From JALYYC01 sp039922495 (GTDB lineage Bacteria; Chloroflexota; Dormibacteria; CF-121): a stretch of 41,583 nt of DNA. Location: the NCBI GenBank assembly GCA_039922495.1, contig JBDTEO010000026.1, forward strand, positions 1 to 41,583, given 5' to 3'. Of this stretch, positions 15,454 to 21,977 are shown piece after piece. Below the pieces are notes generated by a model. The model saw only the letters and a list, made by a program, of their open reading frames with translations. It ran no database searches and had not been told where the DNA came from. The position numbers and the translations under genes were made by a program. The number at the start of each line of letters is the position of its first letter. The first letter of the stretch is position 1.

Positions 15454-16079
15454 CAGTCCTGGACATCAGCGTCCCGATCCGTGACGCGATGACCGTCTAT
15501 CGCGGTAACCCGCCAGTGCGGATTCGTCCGGCCATGACGCTGGCTCGCGATGGCGTGAACCTGAGCGAAATCTGCCTCGGCTCCCACACCGGAACCCACG
15601 TCGATGCCCCGCGCCATTTCATCAAAGACGGGCGAGGGATCGACCGGATCGACCTCGATCGTTTCATCGGCCCGGCCTGGGTGGCCGACCTGCGTCGCGT
15701 GCGCGCCGGGATCGATGCCGAGGCGCTCGAGGGAGCGGGCATCCCGCGGCGGACGGCACGCGTCCTGCTCCGGACTCGCAATTCCCGCCTCTGGCACCCA
15801 GCCCAGCCGTTCACCACCGAGTTCGTCTACCTGGCGCCAGACGGTGCCGACTGGTTGCTGCATCGCGGCGTCCGCCTGGTTGGCATCGACTACCTCTCGA
15901 TCGAGGGTTTCAAGGTCGCCGGGGCCCCGACCCACAAGACGCTGCTTGGGGCGGGCGTTCCGATTGTCGAAGGCCTCGATCTTTTCCGGGCGACCCCGGG
16001 CCCATGGCAGATGATCGCGCTGCCGCTGCGGATCGAGGACGGCGATGCGGGGCTGACCCGCGCGGTACTCTGGAAGTAG
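15450..16079 (+). CDS. Cyclase-family metal-dependent hydrolase (KynB-like fold)
   Basis: 209 residues with the family signature HTGTHVDAPRHF (H46, H50, D52, H56), which binds Zn or Mn in arylformamidase-like enzymes. A later segment, GIDYLSIEGFK, carries the conserved D and the second metal region. The start ATG overlaps the debranching-enzyme stop by 4 nt. No kynurenine-pathway genes are nearby, so calling it kynurenine formamidase would go beyond the evidence; isatin, formamide or lactone hydrolases share the fold. Its link to the sugar genes is positional only. Confidence 0.82.
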   Translation: MTVLDISVPIRDAMTVYRGNPPVRIRPAMTLARDGVNLSEICLGSHTGTHVDAPRHFIKDGRGIDRIDLDRFIGPAWVADLRRVRAGIDAEALEGAGIPRRTARVLLRTRNSRLWHPAQPFTTEFVYLAPDGADWLLHRGVRLVGIDYLSIEGFKVAGAPTHKTLLGAGVPIVEGLDLFRATPGPWQMIALPLRIEDGDAGLTRAVLWK

Positions 16080-16084
16080 GTCGG

Positions 16085-16090
16085 TATCAT
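16085..16090 (+). promoter_or_regulatory. -10 box for leaderless unknown gene at 16098
   Basis: TATCAT is followed after 7 nt by the ATG at 16098. It overlaps the upstream ATG at 16089, which argues for the downstream start. Confidence 0.5.
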
Positions 16091-16097
16091 GAGCCCG

Positions 16098-16469
16098 ATG
16101 CCCGTCACGGCCGCGGATTTCAACCTGCAGGGACGGGTCGAAAACTATCGCGAGCGCCTGACCGAACTTCTGATCGAGCTTGACCGGCTGGTTCAAGAAC
16201 ACTTACAGCTGGCGAACCAGACAAAGCTCAACGGCAACGGCGGCGTCAGGTACGAGCGGAAGCCGCCTCGCTGGACGCTCGCGTGGAAAGCCGACGGTCA
16301 CCGCTACGAGGTCAATCTGATGGCGTTTGCGCATGGGGGTGCCTGGGTGATCCAGGGCCGCATGGGCCTCGACCGCCCATTTCGCAACCAGCGCAGCGCC
16401 CGCGAGCGAGACATCGCCGAGCTGCGGCGCGAGATCGACGACCAGATGACGACCGACCGCATACGCTAG
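16098..16469 (+). CDS. Conserved-looking protein of unknown function
   Basis: 123 residues, not recognised. It has an N-terminal amphipathic or coiled-coil helix (about 8-45, RVENYRERLTELLIELDRLV), a beta-like middle part (TLAWKADGHRYEVNLMAF) and a charged C-terminal helix (ARERDIAELRREIDDQM). It is soluble, with no cysteines or signal peptide. An ATG at 16089 is also in frame, but the TATCAT box 7 nt before 16098 points to 16098. The next feature downstream is the DnaA-box cluster in front of thyX. Confidence 0.6.
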   Translation: MPVTAADFNLQGRVENYRERLTELLIELDRLVQEHLQLANQTKLNGNGGVRYERKPPRWTLAWKADGHRYEVNLMAFAHGGAWVIQGRMGLDRPFRNQRSARERDIAELRREIDDQMTTDRIR

Positions 16470-16512
16470 GCCTCGCTCGGCGGCCGCCGACGGGCTGACC
16501 AGGGCGTCGGCA

Positions 16513-16544
16513 TACTCCACAGGTTGTCCACAGATTGTGGATAA
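16513..16544. promoter_or_regulatory. Cluster of three DnaA boxes upstream of thyX
   Basis: TACTCCACA (16513-16521, 2 mismatches to TTATCCACA), TTGTCCACA (16524-16532, 1 mismatch) and, in the opposite orientation, TGTGGATAA (16536-16544, exact complement of TTATCCACA). The last two form a near-perfect inverted repeat with a 3-nt centre. The cluster ends 8 nt before the thyX -35 box, in a position to control initiation there. Confidence 0.7.
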
Positions 16545-16552
16545 GGACGAGC

Positions 16553-16581
16553 TTGACAACTATATCTTGGGGTCTCAGAAT
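16553..16581 (+). promoter_or_regulatory. thyX promoter
   Basis: A consensus -35 TTGACA (16553-16558), a 17-nt spacer and the -10 CAGAAT (16576-16581). Transcription would begin at about 16588, only about 7 nt before the ATG at 16595. Confidence 0.65.
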
Positions 16582-16594
16582 GTGGTGGCCCCGG

Positions 16595-17446
16595 ATGGAA
16601 ACCGCCGTCGACGTCCAACTCCTGACCCACACGCCGGACCCGGTCCGCGTGATGTACGTCGCCTTTCGGACCTGCTACTCGCGCTTCACCCCGCAGGAAC
16701 TATGGGCGGACATCGAGTCCGGCAAGATTACCGAGGAGAAGATGAAGACCTTCATCTTCGACAAGCTGAAGAGCGGCCATTCCTCGCCCCGGACCCAGGT
16801 CTATTTCACCTTCGCCGTGAGCGGCCTGTCGCGCTCGGCCAGCCACCAGCTGGTGCGGCACAACAACGGCATTACGTTCGATCAGCAGTCGCAACGCTAT
16901 TACGCCTTCAAGGAATCGGATTTTCCCTACGTTGTCCCTGAAACCTGGGAACGGGCCGGGCTTCGCGATGAGTACATCGTGTTTATGCGACGTGTCGGGG
17001 AACTTTACGACCAGGCGCTCAAGGCGGGCGTCCCAGCGGAGGACGCCCGTTTTCTCCTCCCGAATGCGGCCTCGACCAACCTGACCTTCACTGTCAACTA
17101 CGAGGAGTTCCTGCACATCGCGGACCTCCGCCTCTGCTGGCGAGCCCAGTGGGAAATCCGCCACATGTGGGCGAAGGCGCGCAACGCCTTGAAGGGCGAG
17201 TTCCCGGAGCTGGCCAAGCCGGTGCAGCCGAAGTGCGGCGACTTGCGGATGGGCTACTGCGATGAGCCCTACGCGGAATATCTGAAGTGCCCGCTGGGCG
17301 CCCGCCGGATTCGCCTGCACAAGGATGAGATCGTCGCGGCGGCGAAGCAGGGGCGGACCCTGGAATCGTCGGCCCTGACCGAAGAGGACATCTCGCTGCT
17401 GGCCGCCCGACCCGAGTTCGAGAAGGCAGAAGCGCTGACAAGCTAG
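16595..17446 (+). CDS. thyX: FAD-dependent thymidylate synthase ThyX, atypical motif
   Basis: 283 residues. Makes dTMP from dUMP using methylene-tetrahydrofolate and FAD/NADPH. Typical parts are SGHSSP..VYFTFAVSGLSR, the motif region R88-H89-N90 ..S99-Q100-R101, and LRLCWRAQWEIR near the C-terminus. Two departures stand out. The motif is RHN with eight residues to the serine, where family members usually have RHR-x7-S. The E of the common SP-x-E-[HQ] pattern is T. About 50 extra C-terminal residues contain three cysteines (PKCGDLRMGYC..KCPLGARR). The start at 16595 follows the promoter; ATG 16580 would lie in the -10 box. Probably the only thymidylate synthase, but that cannot be checked here. 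Confidence 0.85.
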   Translation: METAVDVQLLTHTPDPVRVMYVAFRTCYSRFTPQELWADIESGKITEEKMKTFIFDKLKSGHSSPRTQVYFTFAVSGLSRSASHQLVRHNNGITFDQQSQRYYAFKESDFPYVVPETWERAGLRDEYIVFMRRVGELYDQALKAGVPAEDARFLLPNAASTNLTFTVNYEEFLHIADLRLCWRAQWEIRHMWAKARNALKGEFPELAKPVQPKCGDLRMGYCDEPYAEYLKCPLGARRIRLHKDEIVAAAKQGRTLESSALTEEDISLLAARPEFEKAEALTS

Positions 17447-17449
17447 GAT
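17444..17449 (+). promoter_or_regulatory. -10 box for leaderless bioY
   Basis: TAGGAT overlaps the thyX TAG stop and lies 7 nt before the bioY ATG at 17457. No Shine-Dalgarno is present. Confidence 0.5.
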
Positions 17450-17456
17450 TCCTTCC

Positions 17457-18020
17457 ATGCGATCCTCGACCGGCTCTCACGCGTTAGTTCGGCATTGGGT
17501 TGGCGAGCGAACTGTGGTGACCGATCTCGGCATCGTGCTCGCCTTCAGCCTGCTGATCGGATTACTCGCGCATCTCGTAATCCCACTGCCCTTTACGCCG
17601 GTCCCGGTGACCGGACAGACCTTCGGCGTCCTGCTGACCGGCGCGGTTCTCGGCAGCCGTCTTGGGACGGCGACGCTGCTGGCCTACGTCGTCGAGGGGA
17701 CGGCCGGCCTGCCCGTCTTCGCCGCGGGCACGCACGGCCCGGCGACGTACGGTTACCTGGCAGGGTTCGTGGCGGCCGCGTTCGTCGTCGGCTGGCTCGT
17801 CGAGCACGGTTGGGATCGGACTGCCCCGCGCCTCCTGGCCGCCATGGTCGCGGGCGAGGTCGCGATCTACGTGTTTGGACTTCTCTGGCTGGCGCGCTTT
17901 GTCCCCGCATCGCAGGTTCTCGCCTTCGGGCTCTTTCCTTTCCTCCTCGGCGATGCCATCAAGCTCGTCGCCGCCGCGATCGCGGCCGGCGGCGGCCGGC
18001 GGCTCGCCCGCGGCGGATGA
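17457..18020 (+). CDS. bioY: Biotin transporter BioY (ECF S component)
   Basis: 187 residues with about six membrane helices. The BioY hallmarks are present: IPLPFTPVPVTGQTFGVLLTGA near the start, then YVVEGTAGLPVFA, TYGYLAGFVAAAFVVG and FPFLLGDAIKLVAAA at the end. It binds and imports biotin, alone or with an energy-coupling module (none is encoded here). A 20-residue polar N-terminus precedes helix 1. It overlaps the Nudix gene by ATGA. No biotin repressor gene or clear BirA-type operator is visible beside it. Confidence 0.92.
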   Translation: MRSSTGSHALVRHWVGERTVVTDLGIVLAFSLLIGLLAHLVIPLPFTPVPVTGQTFGVLLTGAVLGSRLGTATLLAYVVEGTAGLPVFAAGTHGPATYGYLAGFVAAAFVVGWLVEHGWDRTAPRLLAAMVAGEVAIYVFGLLWLARFVPASQVLAFGLFPFLLGDAIKLVAAAIAAGGGRRLARGG

Positions 18021-18520
18021 TTCGATACTGCGCAGACTGCGGCGTCGCGACGGCGGTCCAGCGCGTTGGCGCTCGGCAGCTGAGCGTCTGCCCCAAATGC
18101 GAGCGAATTTTTTTCCGTAATCCCAAGCTGGTCGTCACCGCGCTGATCGAAGAAGCCGGCCAGGTGCTGCTGGTCCTTCGCGACATCGAGCCTGGTCGCG
18201 GCCTCTGGGGGCTACCCGGCGGCTATGTCGATTGGGACGAGCATCCCGAGGCGGCCATGGTGCGGGAATGCGAGGAGGAAACCGGCGCTGAGGTCGCACC
18301 ACTCGAGCTGACCGCCGTCGAGCACATCCTGATGGGGGAGGAGGGGATCGTGATGCTCGCCTACCGAGCCCAGTTGCTCGGGGGCGAGGTCCGCGCCCGG
18401 GACGAGGTGCAGCAGGTCGCCTGGTTTGCGCCCGATGCCCTGCCGCCACTGGCCTTTTCGAGTCATCGCGCCGTGCTCGAGCGCTGGTCGCGCGAGCGAC
18501 TGACCCGGGGCGCCGCCTGA
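18017..18520 (+). CDS. Nudix hydrolase with N-terminal zinc ribbon
   Basis: 167 residues. A zinc ribbon (C5, C8, C25, C28) precedes a Nudix fold whose box is complete: G69, E75, then R83-E84-x-E86-E87-E88-x-G90. This layout resembles NudC-like NADH pyrophosphatases and ADP-ribose pyrophosphatase relatives, but the NudC-specific SQPWPFP tail is absent, so the nucleotide substrate is not defined. It is translationally coupled to bioY (ATGA), and the cobalamin adenosyltransferase starts 3 nt after its stop. Confidence 0.87.
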   Translation: MIRYCADCGVATAVQRVGARQLSVCPKCERIFFRNPKLVVTALIEEAGQVLLVLRDIEPGRGLWGLPGGYVDWDEHPEAAMVRECEEETGAEVAPLELTAVEHILMGEEGIVMLAYRAQLLGGEVRARDEVQQVAWFAPDALPPLAFSSHRAVLERWSRERLTRGAA

Positions 18521-18523
18521 GCG

Positions 18524-19147
18524 ATGCCAAAAAAGAGCATCGTGACCAGGACCGGTGATGGCGGAGAGACCGGGTTGCTCTATGGCGGTCGAGTTTCGAA
18601 AGCGGATCCGCGGACGGAGGCGTACGGGTCCATCGACGAGGCGATTTCGGCGCTGGGCATGGCCCGCGCCTTGATCGGCGATCGGGCACGGCACGCCACG
18701 ATCCTGCGAGTGCAGAGCGAGCTCTTCACGGTGGGCGCGGAGCTCGCCACGGATTCCAGCGAACTGCAAAACCTGGAAAAACACTTCCTCCGGGTGACGC
18801 CGGACTTCACCACCCGCCTGGAGACCGAGATCATCGATCTCGAGGGAAGCGTCACCCTTCCTGATGCCTTCGTCATTCCCGGTGGAACGCCGGCGGCCGC
18901 TGCCCTGGATGTCGCCCGGACCGTGCTCCGCCGGGCGGAACGCCGCATTGTCGGCCTGCAGGCCGGCAGTTATCCCGTCAGCCCCGAACTTCTCCGCTAC
19001 GTCAACCGGCTGTCCGACCTGGTCTTCATGCTGGCGCGCGCCGAAGAAGGCACCGCGGTCAAGCCGCTTACCGGACGACGAGCGGTCCGCACTCCTGCCG
19101 TGCCAGCCCGCACTCGTCCCGCACCCAGGCGTCGTCCTCGCGCGTGA
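18524..19147 (+). CDS. PduO-type ATP:cob(I)alamin adenosyltransferase
   Basis: 207 residues. The N-terminal ATP-binding loop TRTGDGGETGLLYGG, the EAYGSIDEAISALG helix and the C-terminal active-site run VNRLSDLVFMLAR are all typical. It forms adenosylcobalamin from cob(I)alamin and ATP. The last 25 or so residues are a Pro/Arg-rich tail that overlaps the end of the convergent queG gene by 80 nt; the core domain ends before this. No AdoCbl-dependent enzyme is in the window. Confidence 0.9.
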   Translation: MPKKSIVTRTGDGGETGLLYGGRVSKADPRTEAYGSIDEAISALGMARALIGDRARHATILRVQSELFTVGAELATDSSELQNLEKHFLRVTPDFTTRLETEIIDLEGSVTLPDAFVIPGGTPAAAALDVARTVLRRAERRIVGLQAGSYPVSPELLRYVNRLSDLVFMLARAEEGTAVKPLTGRRAVRTPAVPARTRPAPRRRPRA

Positions 19148-20219
19148 GCGCCGTCTCCAGGTGGGCGCGGGCCGCGGAGCCGCCGAGCCGGCCAAGCGCC
19201 CAGGCCGCGTGGCCCCGGACAAGGGTCGCCTGATCGAGGAGCGCGCCCGCGAGTGCCGTCACCGCGTGCCGGTCCCCGAGGTTGCCGAGCGCGATACAGA
19301 CATTGCGGAGCAGGCCTTCGCGGCGGGTCCGCCAGACCGCGCTACCTCGAAAACGGTCCCGGAAACGCGCGTCGTCGAGGAGGAGCAGGCCCTCGAGTCG
19401 TGGTCGACCGCTGACCTTGTGCGGGCCGAAGGCCGGGGTAGCCGCGGGGTCCGGCTCGGCGCGCCGCGGATACGCGTTGACCGGGCACACCTCCTGGCAA
19501 AGGTCACAGCCGAAGACCCAGTCGCCGAGTAGGGGCCGGACGTCGAGCGGGATCACCCCATGATGCTCGATCGTCCAGAAGGAGATGCACTTGCGGTTGT
19601 CGAGCACGCCGGGGGCGATCAGCGCGCCGGTGGGGCAGGCACGCAAACAGGCCTGGCAGCTCCCACAACTTTTTGCCGACGGCGAGTCCGGCTCGATCTC
19701 GGCGGAGGTGACGATCTCCGAGAGCACGACGTAGGAGCCGACGCCAGGCACGAGCAGGTTCGTGTTCTTGCCCAGCCAGCCGATCCCGGCGCGCGCGCCC
19801 GCGGCGCGATCCAGCATCCAACCGTGATCGACGTAGGTTTTCGCCTGGTGCCCCGACTGCCGGAGCAGGTCCTTGAGGGGCTGCATCCGCTCCGAGAGCA
19901 CGTCGTGATAGTCGCGACCGAGCGCATAGGCGGCGATCCGTCCCCGGAGACCGTCGGGCTCGTCGACCTCGTCGGTCGCGGGCGCCGCGTAGGGAAAGGC
20001 GAGCGCGATCACCGAGTGGGCGTCGGGTGTTCGGAGCCGCGGGTCCGCGCTCGCCCGAACCCGGGCGGCGCTCCACCAGGGGAGGCCATCCATCAGCCCC
20101 TGCTCGGTTCGTGCGAGCGCAGCCGCCTCGGCCTGGGTAAAGGGCTCGGCGGTGGTGGCGCCAACCGCGACAAAGCCCAGCTCGCGGGCTCGGGTTTTGA
20201 CGTCGTCCGAAAGCGACAT
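19068..20219 (-). CDS. queG: Epoxyqueuosine reductase QueG with HEAT-like C-terminus
   Basis: 383 residues. Catalyses the last step of queuosine tRNA modification using cobalamin and two [4Fe-4S] clusters. Cluster cysteines are C185, C188, C191, C195 and C238, C241, C245 (CGSCQACLRACP, CDLCQEVCP), with C211 in NRKC also near. The conserved Asp in YVDHGWMLDR (about 131) is the expected proton donor. From about 300 the sequence shows PBS/HEAT-like helices (VRGHAAWALGRLGG). The ATG at 20219 was chosen over 20228 because TAAGCT lies 9 nt upstream of 20219 and directly abuts 20228. The 3' end overlaps the adenosyltransferase gene. Confidence 0.9.
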   Translation of the reverse strand: MSLSDDVKTRARELGFVAVGATTAEPFTQAEAAALARTEQGLMDGLPWWSAARVRASADPRLRTPDAHSVIALAFPYAAPATDEVDEPDGLRGRIAAYALGRDYHDVLSERMQPLKDLLRQSGHQAKTYVDHGWMLDRAAGARAGIGWLGKNTNLLVPGVGSYVVLSEIVTSAEIEPDSPSAKSCGSCQACLRACPTGALIAPGVLDNRKCISFWTIEHHGVIPLDVRPLLGDWVFGCDLCQEVCPVNAYPRRAEPDPAATPAFGPHKVSGRPRLEGLLLLDDARFRDRFRGSAVWRTRREGLLRNVCIALGNLGDRHAVTALAGALLDQATLVRGHAAWALGRLGGSAARAHLETALTREDDAWVRDECGLARQECGPLVVR

Positions 20220-20228
20220 TCGACACAT

Positions 20229-20234
20229 AGCTTA
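20229..20234 (-). promoter_or_regulatory. Possible -10 box for queG
   Basis: TAAGCT on the minus strand lies 9 nt before ATG 20219, in a 26-35 bp divergent intergenic region shared with the gene at 20255. Confidence 0.35.
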
Positions 20235-20242
20235 TGGAGCGC

Positions 20243-20248
20243 TAGCAT
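20243..20248 (+). promoter_or_regulatory. -10 box for leaderless DnaA-N-like gene
   Basis: TAGCAT is followed after 6 nt by the GTG start at 20255. It is divergent from, and only about 10 bp away from, the queG box. Confidence 0.5.
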
Positions 20249-20254
20249 GGAAGG

Positions 20255-20509
20255 GTGCAGGGGAGCGCGGTGTGGAAGGAGTTGCAGCTCCTACTGAGCC
20301 TCAACCTGCCCGACACGGCCTATTACGTCTGGGAGGGCACCGCCACCTGCTGCCGCTGCGACGCGCAGCATCTGGTGATCGGCGCCCCGACCGAGCAGGC
20401 CGCCCGCCAGCTGGTGCACGCCTACCTCCCGGTTGTTCGGCGGACGCTCGAGGCCATCCCGGATGCGCCCAAGCGGGTCTCAGTCGTCGTCGCTGCCGGT
20501 GGCCGCTAA
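20255..20509 (+). CDS. Stand-alone DnaA domain I-like protein
   Basis: 84 residues that line up without gaps with the N-terminal domain I of DnaA as I recall it from B. subtilis. The first tryptophan (VWKEL) and second (YYVWEGT) are spaced by 18 residues, as in LWNQ../FETW. They are followed by LVIGAPTEQAARQLVHAYLP where DnaA has LTITAPNEFARDWLESRYL, and then a strand RVSVVVA. No AAA+ or DNA-binding domain follows. It could bind DnaA, DnaB or other domain I partners, as a decoy or an adaptor. It heads a run of genes through trpA. The start GTG is set by the TAGCAT box; GTG 20270 is an alternative. Confidence 0.7.
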   Translation: MQGSAVWKELQLLLSLNLPDTAYYVWEGTATCCRCDAQHLVIGAPTEQAARQLVHAYLPVVRRTLEAIPDAPKRVSVVVAAGGR

Positions 20510-20789
20510 GGGCGAACGGCGCCGGCTGAAAGCCGAAATCGTCGGTGACGTGCAGGGAGTCGGCTTTCGGGTCTTCGCTGAACGCCAGGCGCGCCGCGAT
20601 TCGATCAATGGCTACGTCCGCAATCGGCAGGACGGTGCCGTCGAAGTCGAAGCGGAGGGTCAGCCGGAGGATCTCGACCGATTTCTGACGGCCCTCCGGC
20701 AGGGCCCGCGGTTAGCCCGTGTCCAGGACGTGCGCGTCACCTGGTCTCCCTATCGGGGTGACCTGGGGCCCTTCGGCGTGAGAGGATGA
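20499..20789 (+). CDS. Acylphosphatase
   Basis: 96 residues with the acylphosphatase fold: GDVQGVGFR, with catalytic R24, and GYVRN, with catalytic N42. They are followed by the strand GAVEVEAEG and the typical helix. It hydrolyses acyl phosphates such as carbamoyl or acetyl phosphate. The best start is the GTG at 20499, 8 nt inside the end of the DnaA-N-like gene (overlap 11 nt). The longer frame from 20433 would add an Arg/Ser-rich shadow sequence. The aminotransferase follows after 4 nt. Confidence 0.88.
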   Translation: MAAKGERRRLKAEIVGDVQGVGFRVFAERQARRDSINGYVRNRQDGAVEVEAEGQPEDLDRFLTALRQGPRLARVQDVRVTWSPYRGDLGPFGVRG

Positions 20790-20793
20790 CAGG

Positions 20794-21975
20794 ATGAAAT
20801 TTGCCCGGCGGATGGACGAGATCGGCACCGAGACCGCGTTCGAGGTGCTGGCCAAGGCTCGCAAGCTCGAGGCGCAGGGGCGAAGCATCGTGCACCTCGA
20901 AATCGGCGAGCCTGATTTCCCGACGCCGCCGAACATCGTGGAGGCGGCCGAGCGCGCCATCCGGGATGGCTTCACCCATTACACGCCCGCCGGCGGGCTG
21001 ATGCCGGCGCGGCAGGCCGTGGCCGACTGGATCCGTCGTTGGTACGAGGTCGAGGTCAAGCCGGAACAGGTCGTCATGGTGCCGGGTTCCAAGAACGTGC
21101 TGCTCTTCACCATGCTGGCGCTGGTCGACCAGGGCGACGAGGTCATCATTCCCGATCCCGGGTACGCGATCTACGGGTCGGCGGCGATTCTCGCCGGGGG
21201 AACCACGGTGCCGATAGCCCTGCGCGAACGGAACCAGTTCCGCATCGACATCGAGGAGCTGGAGTCAAAGATCACCCCGCGCACCAAGCTGCTCGTGATC
21301 AACTCGCCCCACAACCCGACCGGCGGCGTGCTCTCCACCCGCGACCTCGAACAGATCGCGGAGCTGGCGATGAAGCATGACTTCTACGTCCTCAGTGACG
21401 AGGTCTATGGCCAGATCACCTACGACGGGCACCACAGCTCGATCCTCACCGTCCCCGGAATGGTCGAGCGGACCGTCTATTCGGACGGCTTGAGCAAGGC
21501 CTACGCGATGTGCGGATGGCGCCTGGGCTTCGCGGTCTCGCCGCTTCCGCTGGCGCAGAAGATGGAGACGCTCATGATCAACAGTAGCTCGTGCGCCGCA
21601 GCCTTTACGCAGATGGCCGCGATCGAGGCCCTCTCCTCGCCACGATCAGATCGCGCCGTCGAAGAGATGGTGACCGAGTTCAAGCGGCGGCGGGACGTCG
21701 TCGTCGATCGGCTCAACGCCCTTCCCGGTGTCACCTGCCACAAGCCGCTGGGCGCGTTCTACGTCTTTCCCAACATCTCCCAGACCGGCCAGGATGAGCG
21801 CGTGCTCGCCGATCGCATGCTCAACGAGGGCGGCGTCGCCGTACTGGCCGGCAGCACCTTTGGCAAGGAGGGCAAAGGCTATCTCCGACTCTCCTATGCC
21901 AATTCGATCGACCAGATCGAAGAAGGCGTCAAGCGAATGAAGGGAGTTCTCGAGAAGACCGCCGCGCGCGCCTGA
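20794..21975 (+). CDS. PLP-dependent class I aminotransferase (aspartate/aromatic type)
   Basis: 393 residues, fold type I. The N-terminus (GEPDFPTP), the substrate loop (HYTPAGGLMPAR), NSPHNPTGG and the Schiff-base lysine K235 in SDGLSKAYAMCGWRLGF are all present, as is a C-terminal arginine in YLRLSYAN that binds the substrate carboxylate. It resembles the AspC/AraT subgroup found in Gram-positives and Chloroflexi. It sits 2 nt upstream of trpC and could transaminate aromatic or acidic amino acids; the exact pair is not readable. The Shine-Dalgarno-like GAGAGGATGACAGG precedes the ATG. Confidence 0.9.
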   Translation: MKFARRMDEIGTETAFEVLAKARKLEAQGRSIVHLEIGEPDFPTPPNIVEAAERAIRDGFTHYTPAGGLMPARQAVADWIRRWYEVEVKPEQVVMVPGSKNVLLFTMLALVDQGDEVIIPDPGYAIYGSAAILAGGTTVPIALRERNQFRIDIEELESKITPRTKLLVINSPHNPTGGVLSTRDLEQIAELAMKHDFYVLSDEVYGQITYDGHHSSILTVPGMVERTVYSDGLSKAYAMCGWRLGFAVSPLPLAQKMETLMINSSSCAAAFTQMAAIEALSSPRSDRAVEEMVTEFKRRRDVVVDRLNALPGVTCHKPLGAFYVFPNISQTGQDERVLADRMLNEGGVAVLAGSTFGKEGKGYLRLSYANSIDQIEEGVKRMKGVLEKTAARA

Positions 21976-21977
21976 CC

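Noticed and set aside
15450..16079. Specific call as kynurenine formamidase
   Set aside because: The fold motif fits, but no tryptophan-degradation genes are present and the neighbours are carbohydrate genes, so only the family is named.
16513..16544. Replication origin at the DnaA-box cluster
   Set aside because: Only three boxes, no long AT-rich unwinding region, and no dnaA, dnaN, gyr or parAB genes nearby. Promoter control of thyX is simpler.
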